Source of the DNA: Sphingopyxis sp.
GTDB taxonomy: Bacteria; Pseudomonadota; Alphaproteobacteria; Sphingomonadales; Sphingomonadaceae
Assembly (NCBI RefSeq): GCF_016793825.1
Contig: NZ_JAEULM010000002.1
Coordinates: 62,001 to 126,000, forward strand
Length of the DNA: 64,000 bases
Direction of reading: 5' to 3'
The notes beneath the pieces are model-generated. The model saw nothing but the letters and a program-made list of their open reading frames with translations. It made no database searches and was not told the DNA's origin. Shown piece by piece: positions 25,679 through 34,285 of the stretch. Position numbers and translations under genes: made by a program. Within the stretch, counting starts at the first letter, position 1, and the number at the start of each line of letters is the position of its first letter.

Positions 25679-27028
25679 TCATTCGCCCGCGCGCTCCAGC
25701 CGCCTTTCCAGTGCCGGCAGCCCGCGCCGCAAACCGGCACGGCCGATGGCCCCGCCCAGCGAAACCCGGAGCGCCGACGTACGCCGGCCCGCATCGACCG
25801 CGAAGATGCTGGCGGGAATCGCGGTCACACCCTCGCCGCGAAGATCGGCCGCGACGCGCGCCTCGTCCATTCCATCGGGAAGCGGCACCCAGAGATGATA
25901 ACCGCAGGGGTGCGCCGAGAAGCTGTGCGCGGGCAGGCTCTCCGCCGCAATCGCTTGCCGCTCCACCGCCTCGGCGCGCGTCTCGCAGATCAGCCGGTCA
26001 TAGCTGCCGTCCTCCAGCCAGCGCGTTACCAGCGCGACGTTCAGCGGCGGCGCCATGACATTCACCTCGTGCACCTCTGCGGCAAGCGCCAGCGCGTCGC
26101 GCGTCGTCGGCGCGCGGACATGCGCGACGCGCAGCGCGGGCGAGATCGTCTTCGACGCGCTCGCAATATACCAACCGAGTTCGGGCACGAAGCTCGACAA
26201 GGAAGGAAGCGGCTGCGCGGCGAGTTGCCCATAGGCGTCGTCCTCGATCACGCGCACGCCGTGGCGCCGCGCAACGTCCGCCAGCGCGGCGCGCTCGGCA
26301 ATCCCGATCGTGCCGGTCGTGGGATTGTCGTTCGTCGGCACGACATAGAGCGCCGCGATGGCGCGGGTCCGGCACAGCGCCTCCAGCGCCGCCGCCTCGA
26401 CCCGCTCCAGCGGCGCCAGCTTCAACCCCATCCTGCGCGCCAGTGCGAGGAAACCCGGATAGATATGCGCCCCGCACGCGACGACATCGCCGTGCGTCAG
26501 CACTGCACCCGCGACCGCGTGCAATGCATTTTGCGCGCCCGCCGTGACGACGATCTGTTCGGGCGCACTCGCCAGCCCCATCCGCGCGCAAATCTCCGCC
26601 CCAGCCGCGCGGTCGACCTCCCGCCCGCCCGCCGGCGTATAATGCAACCGCCCGCCCGCGCCGGGCGCGCGGAGCAGCGCGCTGGCCGTCCGCTCCCAGC
26701 TTGCGAGCAATGTCCCGCCCTCGACCTCGGGCGGCATGTTCATGCCGGTGTCGCGCGGCGGCGGACCGGCGGCGATCGCATCCTGCGGCAGCACAAAGCT
26801 TCCGGCGCGGCCGCGCGCCCCGACAAGGCCGCGCGCCCGCGCCTGGTCATAGGCCTTGGTAACGGTCGTGAGGTCGATCCCCAGCCGCATCGCCAGGTCA
26901 CGCTGTGGCGGCAACCGATCGCCGCTGCGCAGTTCGCCCGTTTCGACCGCCGCCGCGATCGCGTCGGCGATCGCGACATATTTGGCGCCGCGCACGCGGG
27001 TCAGGTCGGGAACCCAGACGTCAGGCAT
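25679..27028 (-). CDS. MocR-type GntR regulator with aminotransferase domain
   Basis: 449 residues. Residues 1-80 form a GntR winged helix (SGDRLPPQRDLAMRLGIDLTTVTKAYDQARARGLV). The rest is a class I aminotransferase-fold domain with the aspartate in VIEDDAYGQL and PLP lysine in SASKTISPALR. MocR regulators bind PLP and control PLP, GABA or amino acid genes; some are true aminotransferases. Overlaps the DUF983 gene upstream by eight bases. Target unknown. Confidence 0.88.
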   Translation of the reverse strand: MPDVWVPDLTRVRGAKYVAIADAIAAAVETGELRSGDRLPPQRDLAMRLGIDLTTVTKAYDQARARGLVGARGRAGSFVLPQDAIAAGPPPRDTGMNMPPEVEGGTLLASWERTASALLRAPGAGGRLHYTPAGGREVDRAAGAEICARMGLASAPEQIVVTAGAQNALHAVAGAVLTHGDVVACGAHIYPGFLALARRMGLKLAPLERVEAAALEALCRTRAIAALYVVPTNDNPTTGTIGIAERAALADVARRHGVRVIEDDAYGQLAAQPLPSLSSFVPELGWYIASASKTISPALRVAHVRAPTTRDALALAAEVHEVNVMAPPLNVALVTRWLEDGSYDRLICETRAEAVERQAIAAESLPAHSFSAHPCGYHLWVPLPDGMDEARVAADLRGEGVTAIPASIFAVDAGRRTSALRVSLGGAIGRAGLRRGLPALERRLERAGE

Positions 27029-27458
27029 CGCTGTCCAGAATCTCTCCCTTCGCCCGTGCGTTGAGCTGTTTCCACAGCGCGTCGGTGCCCGCTTCCTGCG
27101 CCTTGTTCACATATTGCGACGCGACGAGCCACCCCTTGATCGGTTGCAGGGCAAAAAGGCACGGCAGCAACATCAGCGGGGCCGACACGATCAGGTGCAT
27201 CCACCAAGGCGGATTCAGCGCGACCTCGAACCAGACGACCAGGAACAGCAGCGGAAAGGCGATGAAACAGAGCGAGAAAAAGGCGGGGCCATCGTCGGGC
27301 GAGGCGAAATCATAGTCGAGCCCGCACCGCGAACAGCGGTCGGTGACTTTCAACCAGCGCCGGAACATCTTGCCCTCGCCGCACTGCGGGCAAAGGCCAT
27401 GAAGCCCGGTCCGGTAAATCCAGCGCCATTTTTCACGCCCTTCGCGTTCGCCCGTCAT
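27021..27458 (-). CDS. DUF983 family membrane protein
   Basis: 145 residues. Two zinc-ribbon-like cysteine pairs, CPQC (near residue 23) and CSRC (near residue 42), precede PDDGPAFFSLCFIAFPLLFLVVWFEVAL and a second hydrophobic helix. This order defines DUF983, a family of unknown function commonly near cytochrome oxidase genes in alphaproteobacteria; no oxidase gene is present here. Divergent from the phosphoribosyltransferase gene. Confidence 0.87.
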   Translation of the reverse strand: MTGEREGREKWRWIYRTGLHGLCPQCGEGKMFRRWLKVTDRCSRCGLDYDFASPDDGPAFFSLCFIAFPLLFLVVWFEVALNPPWWMHLIVSAPLMLLPCLFALQPIKGWLVASQYVNKAQEAGTDALWKQLNARAKGEILDSDA

Positions 27459-27469
27459 TGCCGCATGCC

Positions 27470-27517
27470 TTTGTCATTACCATACACAATACCATACATA
27501 ATAGCAGGCATGACAAA
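27470..27517. promoter_or_regulatory. A/T-rich divergent region with inverted and direct repeats
   Basis: TTTGTCAT (27470-27477) and ATGACAAA (27510-27517) are perfect inverted arms 32 bases apart. Between them TACCATACA occurs twice (27478-27486 and 27490-27498), a 12-base period. It lies in the 86-base gap between the divergent DUF983 and purine-salvage starts and stands out in base composition. Likely holds promoter and operator elements. Confidence 0.5.
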
Positions 27518-27544
27518 TGTCGAGGGCGGGATTACCTCCGCTCC

Positions 27545-28120
27545 ATGAGCGACGACAAAATCTATATCAGCGCGAACGAATTGCTTGCCGATTCCCTGCG
27601 GCTTGGCATGCAGGTGATCGACAGCGGGTTCAAACCGACGCATCTCGTCGGCATATGGCGCGGCGGCGCGCCGGTCGGCATCGCGGTGCAGGAACTGCTC
27701 GACTATCACGGCCACCACTGCGACCACATCGCGATCCGCACATCGTCGTACAAGGGCATCGACAATCAGGACCCGCAAGTGCGCGTCTTCGCGCTGGGAT
27801 ATCTGATCGACACGCTCGACCCCGAAGACCGGCTGCTCATCATCGACGACGTTTTCGACAGCGGCCGCAGCATCCGCGCCTTCATCGCCGAACTGAAGGC
27901 GCGCTGTCGCCACAATATGCCGCGCGACATCCGCATCGCGACGGTATGGTTCAAACCGCGCCGCAATGTCACCGACCTGCATCCCGACTATTTCGTCCGC
28001 GAAACCGACCAGTGGCTGATCTTCCCGCACGAGATCGACGGGCTGACCATCGACGAGATCCGCCGACACAAGCCCGAAGCGGGCATCATCCTGCGCGAAG
28101 AGGACAGGCCTCATGACTGA
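27545..28120 (+). CDS. Purine phosphoribosyltransferase (hypoxanthine/xanthine type)
   Basis: 191 residues from ATG 27545. LVGIWRGGAPVGIAVQELLDYHG and the PRPP-binding signature LLIIDDVFDSGRSI (residues around 99-112) place it in the type I phosphoribosyltransferases. It overlaps the deaminase gene by eight bases. With an adenine-deaminase-type partner, the pair would convert adenine to hypoxanthine and then to IMP; the base preference is inferred from this context, as the C-terminal base-binding loop is not decisive by eye. Confidence 0.85.
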   Translation: MSDDKIYISANELLADSLRLGMQVIDSGFKPTHLVGIWRGGAPVGIAVQELLDYHGHHCDHIAIRTSSYKGIDNQDPQVRVFALGYLIDTLDPEDRLLIIDDVFDSGRSIRAFIAELKARCRHNMPRDIRIATVWFKPRRNVTDLHPDYFVRETDQWLIFPHEIDGLTIDEIRRHKPEAGIILREEDRPHD

Positions 28121-29138
28121 CGGTTTCGCTTCAGCGCGGGAACGCGCAGCCTTCATCGCGGGGCTGCCCAAGGCCGAACTTCACCTGCATATCGAAGGGT
28201 CGTTGGAACCCGAACTGATGTTCGAGCTGGCCCGGCGCAACGGCATCGCGATCCCGTTTGCCAGCGTCGCCGAAGTCCGCGCCGCCTACGCCTTCTCGAA
28301 TCTCCAGGATTTCCTCGACATCTATTATCAGGGAATGGGTGTTCTCCAGACCGAACAGGATTTCCACGACCTCACCGCCGCCTATCTCGCGCGCGCGAAC
28401 GCCGACGCCGTACGCCACGTCGAAATCTTCTTCGATCCACAGGGCCACACCGAACGCGGAGTCGCCTTCGCGACCGCGATCGGCGGCATCACCCGCGCGC
28501 TCGACGACGCGCGGACGCGCGACGGCATCTCGTCGAGGCTCATCATGTGCTTCCTCCGTCACCTCAGCGAAGCCGCCGCCGACGCGACGCTCGACGAGGC
28601 GTTGCCCTTTCTGGACCGCATCGACGGCGTCGGTCTCGATTCCTCGGAAGTCGGGCATCCGCCTTCAAAATTCGAGCGCGTCTTCGCCCGCGCCCGCGCG
28701 CTGGGGCTAAAGGTCGTCGCGCACGCCGGCGAGGAAGGCCCGCCCGCCTACGTCCACGAAGCGCTCGACCTGCTCAAGGTCGACCGTATCGATCACGGGA
28801 ACCGCAGCCTCGAAGACGCGGCACTCGTCGCGCGACTGGTGAGCGAAGGCATGACCCTGACCGTCTGCCCGCTATCGAACCTGAAACTCTGCGTCGTCGA
28901 TGACGCCGCCGCACATCCGCTGAAGGCGATGCTCGATGCCGGGCTGCGCGCCACGGTGAACAGCGACGATCCCAGCTATTTCGGCGGATATGTGAATGCC
29001 AATTACCTGGCCGTCGCCGACGCGCTCGACCTGTCGAAAGCCGATCTGGTCACGCTCGCGCGCAACAGCTTCACCGGTTCGTTCCTGAGCGACGGCGACA
29101 AGGCGAAACACCTCGCCGCGATCGACGCCTATCTCTGA
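28113..29138 (+). CDS. Adenine deaminase (Aah1-type) / adenosine deaminase family
   Basis: 341 residues. HLHIEGSL supplies two zinc histidines, VVAHAGEEGPPAYVHEALDLL the third and the catalytic Glu, IDHGNRSLEDAALV and VNSDDPSYFGGYVNANY the remaining Asp. GLDSSEVGHPPSKFERVF, in place of the G-x-E-x-G form of adenosine deaminases, and FGGYVNANY resemble the Aah1-like adenine deaminases. These take ammonia from adenine to give hypoxanthine. The coupled upstream phosphoribosyltransferase supports a free-base salvage route. Adenosine as substrate cannot be excluded. Confidence 0.88.
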   Translation: MTDGFASARERAAFIAGLPKAELHLHIEGSLEPELMFELARRNGIAIPFASVAEVRAAYAFSNLQDFLDIYYQGMGVLQTEQDFHDLTAAYLARANADAVRHVEIFFDPQGHTERGVAFATAIGGITRALDDARTRDGISSRLIMCFLRHLSEAAADATLDEALPFLDRIDGVGLDSSEVGHPPSKFERVFARARALGLKVVAHAGEEGPPAYVHEALDLLKVDRIDHGNRSLEDAALVARLVSEGMTLTVCPLSNLKLCVVDDAAAHPLKAMLDAGLRATVNSDDPSYFGGYVNANYLAVADALDLSKADLVTLARNSFTGSFLSDGDKAKHLAAIDAYL

Positions 29139-29146
29139 AAACGCCG

Positions 29147-29166
29147 CCTGGGGTCGGGACCCTAGC
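29147..29166. repeat. 20-bp palindrome copy at a convergent gene junction
   Basis: CCTGGGGTCGGGACCCTAGC matches 17 of 20 bases of the perfect copy at 39660-39679 (minus-strand reading). It lies between the deaminase stop and the RNase H-like gene, whose TAG stop (29164-29162 on the minus strand) is inside it. Arms GGGTC/GACCC can form a short hairpin. Confidence 0.6.
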
Positions 29167-29545
29167 GGGGATGCAGTCTGGCGAGCGCGATCCCGGCCAG
29201 ATTCTGCGACCGGCCGACATGCCGGATCCGCGGCGCGCACCCCCCGTCCGCGATATCGCGAAACATCGCGAGATACTGCGCCGCGGTGCCGCTGACGCGA
29301 ACCGCCCCGGTCGCCTGCGCCACCACGGCCGCCGCATCGCCCAGCAGGATGAACTCCTCGATCCCCCCCGCGCGCGCCAGCCGGAGCGCGGCGATCAGCG
29401 CGAGCCATTCGGCATCGAGGCTGCTGCCGTGCCCCAGATCGCGCTCGATCGTCGCAATCCCGCCGATCACGACGGCGATCTCCATCGGTCCGGGGTTCGG
29501 CCGACACCCGCCGTCGAAATAGATTTTGGTGCGGCGCGCGATCAC
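29162..29545 (-). CDS. RNase H-like protein, last active-site Asp apparently lost
   Basis: 127 residues of RNase HI fold. KIYFDGGCRPNPG holds the first catalytic Asp, SLDAEWLALIAALRLA the Glu, FILLGDAAAVVAQ the second Asp. The C-terminal block, where related proteins have NxxAD, reads RSQNLAGIALARLHPR, with Gly at the fourth acidic position. The protein may be a reduced-activity or non-catalytic member, or belong to a subgroup using a different residue. RNA-DNA hybrid cleavage is therefore not assured. Convergent with the deaminase gene. Confidence 0.75.
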   Translation of the reverse strand: MIARRTKIYFDGGCRPNPGPMEIAVVIGGIATIERDLGHGSSLDAEWLALIAALRLARAGGIEEFILLGDAAAVVAQATGAVRVSGTAAQYLAMFRDIADGGCAPRIRHVGRSQNLAGIALARLHPR

Positions 29546-29620
29546 ACCGTCGGCTTAGCTCAAATCGCCGCGAGCCGGAACCGGGCGCAACCGGCCGGCG
29601 AAGCGGAAGCGGTTCGGCGA

Positions 29621-31720
29621 TCAAAACTTCCCGCGGACCGAGAAGGCGAAGATCGGGCCGATCAGCCGGTCGCGCTTTTCAACGAATGCGATCGGGCTTG
29701 CACCGCGTATATCGGTGTAGACCGTGCGGTCGCGCTTCGACCGCGCGTTCGCGATGTTCGAGATCTGGGCGCGGACCGTCATCCCGAACACATCCTTATG
29801 CTCGACGAAGACGTCGGCGAAGACCGGCCCCTCCCAGACCTTGTCCGACTGGCTGCGACGGTAGTTGGGCTGGTAGTGGCCGTAATTGCCCGAAATACCC
29901 CACGCCCAGTTGCTCGCGGGAATATCATGGCGCACGCCGAGTTCTATGACCGTGTCGGTAAAGCCGCTCCACTGCCGCTTTTCGCCGGTGAAGGGATCGC
30001 GCAGCGAGCTTTTCTGCAACAGCACGCGCGTTTCGACCTTCATCCCCTTGATTCCCGCCGGGTCGAGGTTGATCGTCGATGTCCAGTCGATCGCGCCAGC
30101 TTTTGCTTTCGCGATATTGCCGACCGCCTCGCCGTCGGCGCCCACAGGGATCACGTCGACGCGGTCTTCCACGTCGCGATAGATCAGCATGATCTTCGTC
30201 GAACCCCACGCACCGAATTTCTTGTTGATCTCGGCCTCATAGGTCCAGTCCTGCTGCGGCCGCAGGTCGTTGTTGCTTTCGTTCTGGTTGCCGTCGTTGA
30301 GGAAAGCGCGGGCAAGGAAATCATAGAAGCTGAGCTGAAGCACGCGGCGGCGCAGTTTCACCGACACATCGAAATCGGCCGACGGCGTCCAGGCGAACGA
30401 GATCGATCCCTTGGGGCGGAAGAAGCTGCGCGTCAGCCCGTTCGGGCCGGTCTGGGTGATCGTCGAATGCTCGGCACCGGCAATGATCTGGAAATTGAGC
30501 GTGTCGGTCAGCCTGCGCCCGAAACTCAGCAGCCCTTCGTAACGATCCTCGCTCACGCCGCCGGTGCCGCCGTCAAAAGGCAGGTCGACGAACACGCCCG
30601 ACGGATCAAGCGCCGCGATCGACGCGACATTGTCCAGCGTGTTGAACGCCGCTTCGCCCGAAAGCTGCCAGTCGCCGCCGAACATCTTCCACTGATATTC
30701 GCCGCGCGCGATCGTCTCGCCGAGATCGCCGACCTGTTGGAAGCGGTCGCCGGTCGCTACGCCGGTTGCCGGGGTCGTGATGATTTCCTGCGAATAGGGT
30801 TCATGGCTGAAACGGCGAAGGCCGATCAGCTTGAGCTTTCCGGGGCCGAATCCAAACTGGTAATCGCCCGAGATTTCATAATTCCAGCTATCGCTATTTT
30901 CGCGCACGGTGCGCAGGCGGTCGGGCAGGCCGGGGCCGGTGCGGACGCCATCTTCGTAATAGCGGTCGTACTTGCGCTGATACTGACCGCCCAGATTGGC
31001 GATGGTGTCGCCCGGCGGGTCCCAGGTGATTCTGCCCGACAGCTTGGGCGTGTCATAATGCGTATTCCAGATGTCCTTGCGCCGCTCGATGATCTGGCCC
31101 GCACCGTCGTAAATCAGCGTCGGGCCGCCGGCGCCGCTGCGCGAAGATTCGTCGTTGCTGAGCGCGGCTTCATATTCGACCTGTCCGGCGCGGCCGCGAA
31201 CCGACACGTCGCCGCGCGTAAAGAGCGGATCGGTGTAATGCGCCCGAAACTGGGGTTTCCACGAAAACTGGCCCGAAAAGCTGTCGGCGCGATAGACGAT
31301 ATTGGCGACCTGCCCCGAAAGCCCCGGGATATCGAGCGTCGCGCCATCGACGATTTCGATCCGTTCGACGTTGGCCGCCGGGATGCGCGACAGCTGGGTG
31401 TACATGTCGTCGCCCTTGTTCGACGGCCTTTCGCCGTTGAACAGGACATTGCCCGTCGCCTGCCCCAACCCGCGCAGATTCTCGTTGTCGCGGATCGCGA
31501 AGCCTGGAACCTGTGCCAGCATGTCATAGGCGTTCTTCGGCGCATAGCGCGCGAAATCGGCCTGCGTGAACACCTGCCTCGCCGTGCTTGTAGCGGTCGC
31601 GGGCGTAGCGGCGGCCGCGGGCGGAGGTGTATCACCGGTCGGCGGCGCCACCTCCTGCGCATGCGCAGGGATGGACGACAGCACCGCCGCGACGGCCGCA
31701 AGGCTGATGACGGCTTTCAC
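29621..31720 (-). CDS. TonB-dependent outer membrane receptor
   Basis: 699 residues from a GTG at 31720 that overlaps the upstream stop (GTGA). Residues 1-22 are a signal peptide (AVISLAAVAAVLSSIPAHAQ), then an Ala/Pro/Thr-rich linker, then a plug domain (YDMLAQVPGFAIRDNENLRGLGQATGNVLFNGERP, VERIEIVDGATLDIPGLSGQVANIVYR), then a long beta-barrel ending in FSVRGKF with terminal Phe. The plug resembles receptors lacking carboxypeptidase-like domains. Ligand unknown. It closes the minus-strand cluster BlaI - M56 protease - repeat protein - receptor and is coupled to the repeat protein gene. Confidence 0.9.
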   Translation of the reverse strand: MKAVISLAAVAAVLSSIPAHAQEVAPPTGDTPPPAAAATPATATSTARQVFTQADFARYAPKNAYDMLAQVPGFAIRDNENLRGLGQATGNVLFNGERPSNKGDDMYTQLSRIPAANVERIEIVDGATLDIPGLSGQVANIVYRADSFSGQFSWKPQFRAHYTDPLFTRGDVSVRGRAGQVEYEAALSNDESSRSGAGGPTLIYDGAGQIIERRKDIWNTHYDTPKLSGRITWDPPGDTIANLGGQYQRKYDRYYEDGVRTGPGLPDRLRTVRENSDSWNYEISGDYQFGFGPGKLKLIGLRRFSHEPYSQEIITTPATGVATGDRFQQVGDLGETIARGEYQWKMFGGDWQLSGEAAFNTLDNVASIAALDPSGVFVDLPFDGGTGGVSEDRYEGLLSFGRRLTDTLNFQIIAGAEHSTITQTGPNGLTRSFFRPKGSISFAWTPSADFDVSVKLRRRVLQLSFYDFLARAFLNDGNQNESNNDLRPQQDWTYEAEINKKFGAWGSTKIMLIYRDVEDRVDVIPVGADGEAVGNIAKAKAGAIDWTSTINLDPAGIKGMKVETRVLLQKSSLRDPFTGEKRQWSGFTDTVIELGVRHDIPASNWAWGISGNYGHYQPNYRRSQSDKVWEGPVFADVFVEHKDVFGMTVRAQISNIANARSKRDRTVYTDIRGASPIAFVEKRDRLIGPIFAFSVRGKF

Positions 31721-32454
31721 TGGCCGCTCCCCCGCGCGCGATTGATCGCCTGCGCATATTCGCCCGAAACCCCCATCGCTTTCATGCCGACGACATCGTC
31801 GGCGCTCAGCCCGCGATACCCCGCATCGGCGAGCGAGCGCACATAGGCGCCGTCGACGCCCAGCGCCTTGCACGCGATCGCGTCCTCGACGTCCGACAGC
31901 GCCAGCGCTTCGGACTTCAGGTCGCGCACATAGGACGGCGTCACCTCCAGCGCCGCGGCGGCGATCAGGTCGCCGTTGTCCTTCGGCTTGACGCCTTCAG
32001 CCGACAGCCCGTCGGCAAGCTCGATCGTCGCATCGACCAGCAGCATCGCCAGCAGCTCGTCGCGGTCGTCGGGAGCCAGCCCGCGCGACGCAAGCGCGCG
32101 CTCGAACCCCGGATCGGCGTTGAAGCGGCAGCGGCCGGCACCGTCGAACGCGCTCTTGAGCGTTCCCGAACAGGCGAGTGTCCCCGATGCATGGACGATC
32201 GTGAAGGAAACCGGCCCAGCCGCGCCTTGCAGCACGGCCTCGGTACCCGCGAGTTCGCGACGCGAACCATCGATCGCGACGTCGCTGCTCGATGTCTTGC
32301 GGCTGACGCGCAGGTGCGACTTGCCCTTGCCGTCCGCCGGGACGACTTTCCACGCGATGTCGTCGAGGACAAGCTGGTCGGCGGCGGTGCTGGGCGCGGC
32401 GCAGGCGATCACCGACAGCAAGGCGGTGCCGGCGACGAGATACAGGTTTTTCAT
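31717..32454 (-). CDS. Exported repeat protein, partner of the M56 protease
   Basis: 245 residues. MKNLYLVAGTALLSVIACAAPSTAAD is a signal peptide. The middle part (about 26-140) has a beta-rich pattern with two Cys (LACSG, GRCRF). The last hundred residues hold three units of about 28 residues with the pattern LSxDDVxxMKAMGVxxxYxxxI (for example DVEDAIACKALGVDGAYVRSL and ADDVVGMKAMGVSGEYAQAI). The same units make up the C-terminal domain of the M56 protease encoded upstream. RBS GGAGGGAGGAG is strong. No known enzyme motif. Shared repeats suggest direct or competitive interaction with the protease; this is inference. Confidence 0.82.
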   Translation of the reverse strand: MKNLYLVAGTALLSVIACAAPSTAADQLVLDDIAWKVVPADGKGKSHLRVSRKTSSSDVAIDGSRRELAGTEAVLQGAAGPVSFTIVHASGTLACSGTLKSAFDGAGRCRFNADPGFERALASRGLAPDDRDELLAMLLVDATIELADGLSAEGVKPKDNGDLIAAAALEVTPSYVRDLKSEALALSDVEDAIACKALGVDGAYVRSLADAGYRGLSADDVVGMKAMGVSGEYAQAINRARGSGQ

Positions 32455-32566
32455 GGGCGTGCTCCTCCCTCCGTGCGCCGCGCAAGCGTCATCGCTCGCC
32501 GCCGCAGCGGGAATTCAAAACTGGGGTTCGATCAACGGGTGGCGAGGTTGGACGAACGTCCGAACG

Positions 32567-34285
32567 TCAGCTCCGTGGCGGGACCGGCGGGGTTACCGGT
32601 TCCAGAGGTTGGGGCGGCTCGGGCGCCTCGATCCGCGCAAGCCGGCCATCGGCGCTGCGCGCCTCGATCACCGGGCCGGGACCGATGCGGACCGTCGCCC
32701 CGCTTTTCGACACGGCGACCTTTGCCGCCTTCTTTCCGGGTGGATAGGCGCCGGTCGCGCGGAGTTCGATCGCGTCATCGACATCGCGGAGCTTGACACC
32801 GGCGCGGCGCATTTCGGTAACGAAGTCGCAGTCCACGCCCATCGCCTTCAGCGCGATCAGGTCATCGATCCCGATACCGGGGAAATGCTCCTTCATGTCG
32901 CGGGCGAAAGCAACGTCGATCCCGATCTTCCTGGCGCCGATCAGCTCATCCAGATCGGCATCGGGGATGATCGAACGCATCCGCCCGATATAGGCCGGAT
33001 CGACGCCGGTCGCCTTGGCCGCGATGATATCGTCGGGATCCATCGAACCGCCATGTTCGCGCATCTGCGCAACATATTCGGGGGTCACACCGACCGCGCG
33101 CATGCCGACCAGCTCGTCGGCGCTGAGCGGCCGCGAGGCGGCAGCCTCTTTCGCATTCTTCTCCGCAACGTCGCGCGCCGCCACCGCGGCCTGCGCCGAA
33201 GCAATTGCGGTTTCGCGCGATGTGAGCGCAACGGCGCGGGCGTCCATGGCCGCCTCCTTGTCCGCGGTGGCGGAGAAGGCCGCCAACGGAGCCGTGATGC
33301 CCGCCAGCAGGATCAGGCTCATCAACATCCAGCTCGCGCTCGCCGGCCCGCGCTTCAGGCTGCCATCCAGAACGCGGGTGATCCGCCGCTTGAGGCTGTC
33401 CTTGCCCGGTGCGACGCCATGCGCGGCCAGCAGCGCGGCCTGATTATCGTGCCGAGCCGCGCCAACCAGCAGCGTCGCATAGTCGGGGCCATCGATGTCG
33501 GCGAGCAGCACCGCATCATCGGCGGCCTCTTCGCGCAGTTGATGACTTTCGCGCGCGAGCATCCACACCAGCGGATTGAACCAGAATACCGCGCAGGCAA
33601 CGCGCGCGCCGAGCAGCTTGGCCCAGTCGAGACGCGCGACGTGCGCCAGTTCGTGCGCGATGATCGCCTCGGCCTCACCGACGGCGCCGACCGCCTTCGG
33701 GCTCAGCACGATCGTCGGGCGCAGCACGCCCCAGCTGATCGGCGAGCGCAGTTCCTCGCTGACCAGCAGCGCAGTGCCATGCTTGAAGCCCATGCGGCGC
33801 TGCGCTTCGGCGAGCGCCGACAACCACGAACGCTCGACAAGAATCTCGGCGCGCGAGCGCATCGCGAACAGCCGCACCACGGCGAGCAGCATCATTCCGC
33901 ACAGCAAGGCCAGCGGAACGAGATAGAGAAAGGGGGCAAGATCGGTCGCCGATGGCAACATCGACGGAGTCGACCCGGCCAGGTCCGCCACGGCAGGGAC
34001 TGACGCCGTGGCGGAGGCCGGATCGACCGCCGATCCCCCTGTTGTCGCAATCTTTTGGGCGGTCGCAGGCGCTGCATCGGCGAACCAGTGGCCGGGCAGC
34101 GGTGCCCATTTCGGGAGCAGCAGGATCGCTGCGGGCAGCGCGAGCAGCGCCGTCAAACCCGCATGGGCGATCATCGACCGCTCACCCGCCGACCGCTGTC
34201 GCGCAAGGCGCAGCAGCCCCAGCGTCAGGCCGGCGATGACCAGCGATTTCCAGGCAAGGCCCAGCAGCATGGCGGTCGTCATCAT
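32567..34285 (-). CDS. M56 family (BlaR1-like) membrane metallopeptidase with C-terminal repeats
   Basis: 572 residues. Three N-terminal hydrophobic segments (about 5-25, 40-57, 118-140), a peptidase domain with zinc motif HELAH (211-215) and a candidate third ligand in REEAADDAVL (251-260), then a fourth membrane segment (319-340). Residues 388-510 are about four and a half repeats of roughly 28 residues: ELVGMRAVGVTPEYVAQMRE, DIIAAKATGVDPAYIGRMRS, ELIGARKIGIDVAFARDMKE, DLIALKAMGVDCDFVTEMRR. In BlaR1 this position holds the penicillin sensor, outside the membrane. Known BlaR1 proteases inactivate BlaI when the sensor is occupied. ATG overlaps the BlaI stop (ATGA). A proline-rich tail ends the protein. 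Confidence 0.88.
   Translation of the reverse strand: MMTTAMLLGLAWKSLVIAGLTLGLLRLARQRSAGERSMIAHAGLTALLALPAAILLLPKWAPLPGHWFADAAPATAQKIATTGGSAVDPASATASVPAVADLAGSTPSMLPSATDLAPFLYLVPLALLCGMMLLAVVRLFAMRSRAEILVERSWLSALAEAQRRMGFKHGTALLVSEELRSPISWGVLRPTIVLSPKAVGAVGEAEAIIAHELAHVARLDWAKLLGARVACAVFWFNPLVWMLARESHQLREEAADDAVLLADIDGPDYATLLVGAARHDNQAALLAAHGVAPGKDSLKRRITRVLDGSLKRGPASASWMLMSLILLAGITAPLAAFSATADKEAAMDARAVALTSRETAIASAQAAVAARDVAEKNAKEAAASRPLSADELVGMRAVGVTPEYVAQMREHGGSMDPDDIIAAKATGVDPAYIGRMRSIIPDADLDELIGARKIGIDVAFARDMKEHFPGIGIDDLIALKAMGVDCDFVTEMRRAGVKLRDVDDAIELRATGAYPPGKKAAKVAVSKSGATVRIGPGPVIEARSADGRLARIEAPEPPQPLEPVTPPVPPRS

Noticed and set aside
29171-31846. 891-codon plus-strand frame across the RNase H-like and TonB receptor genes
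   Set aside because: It spans two real minus-strand genes and the gap between them, with no recognisable domain.
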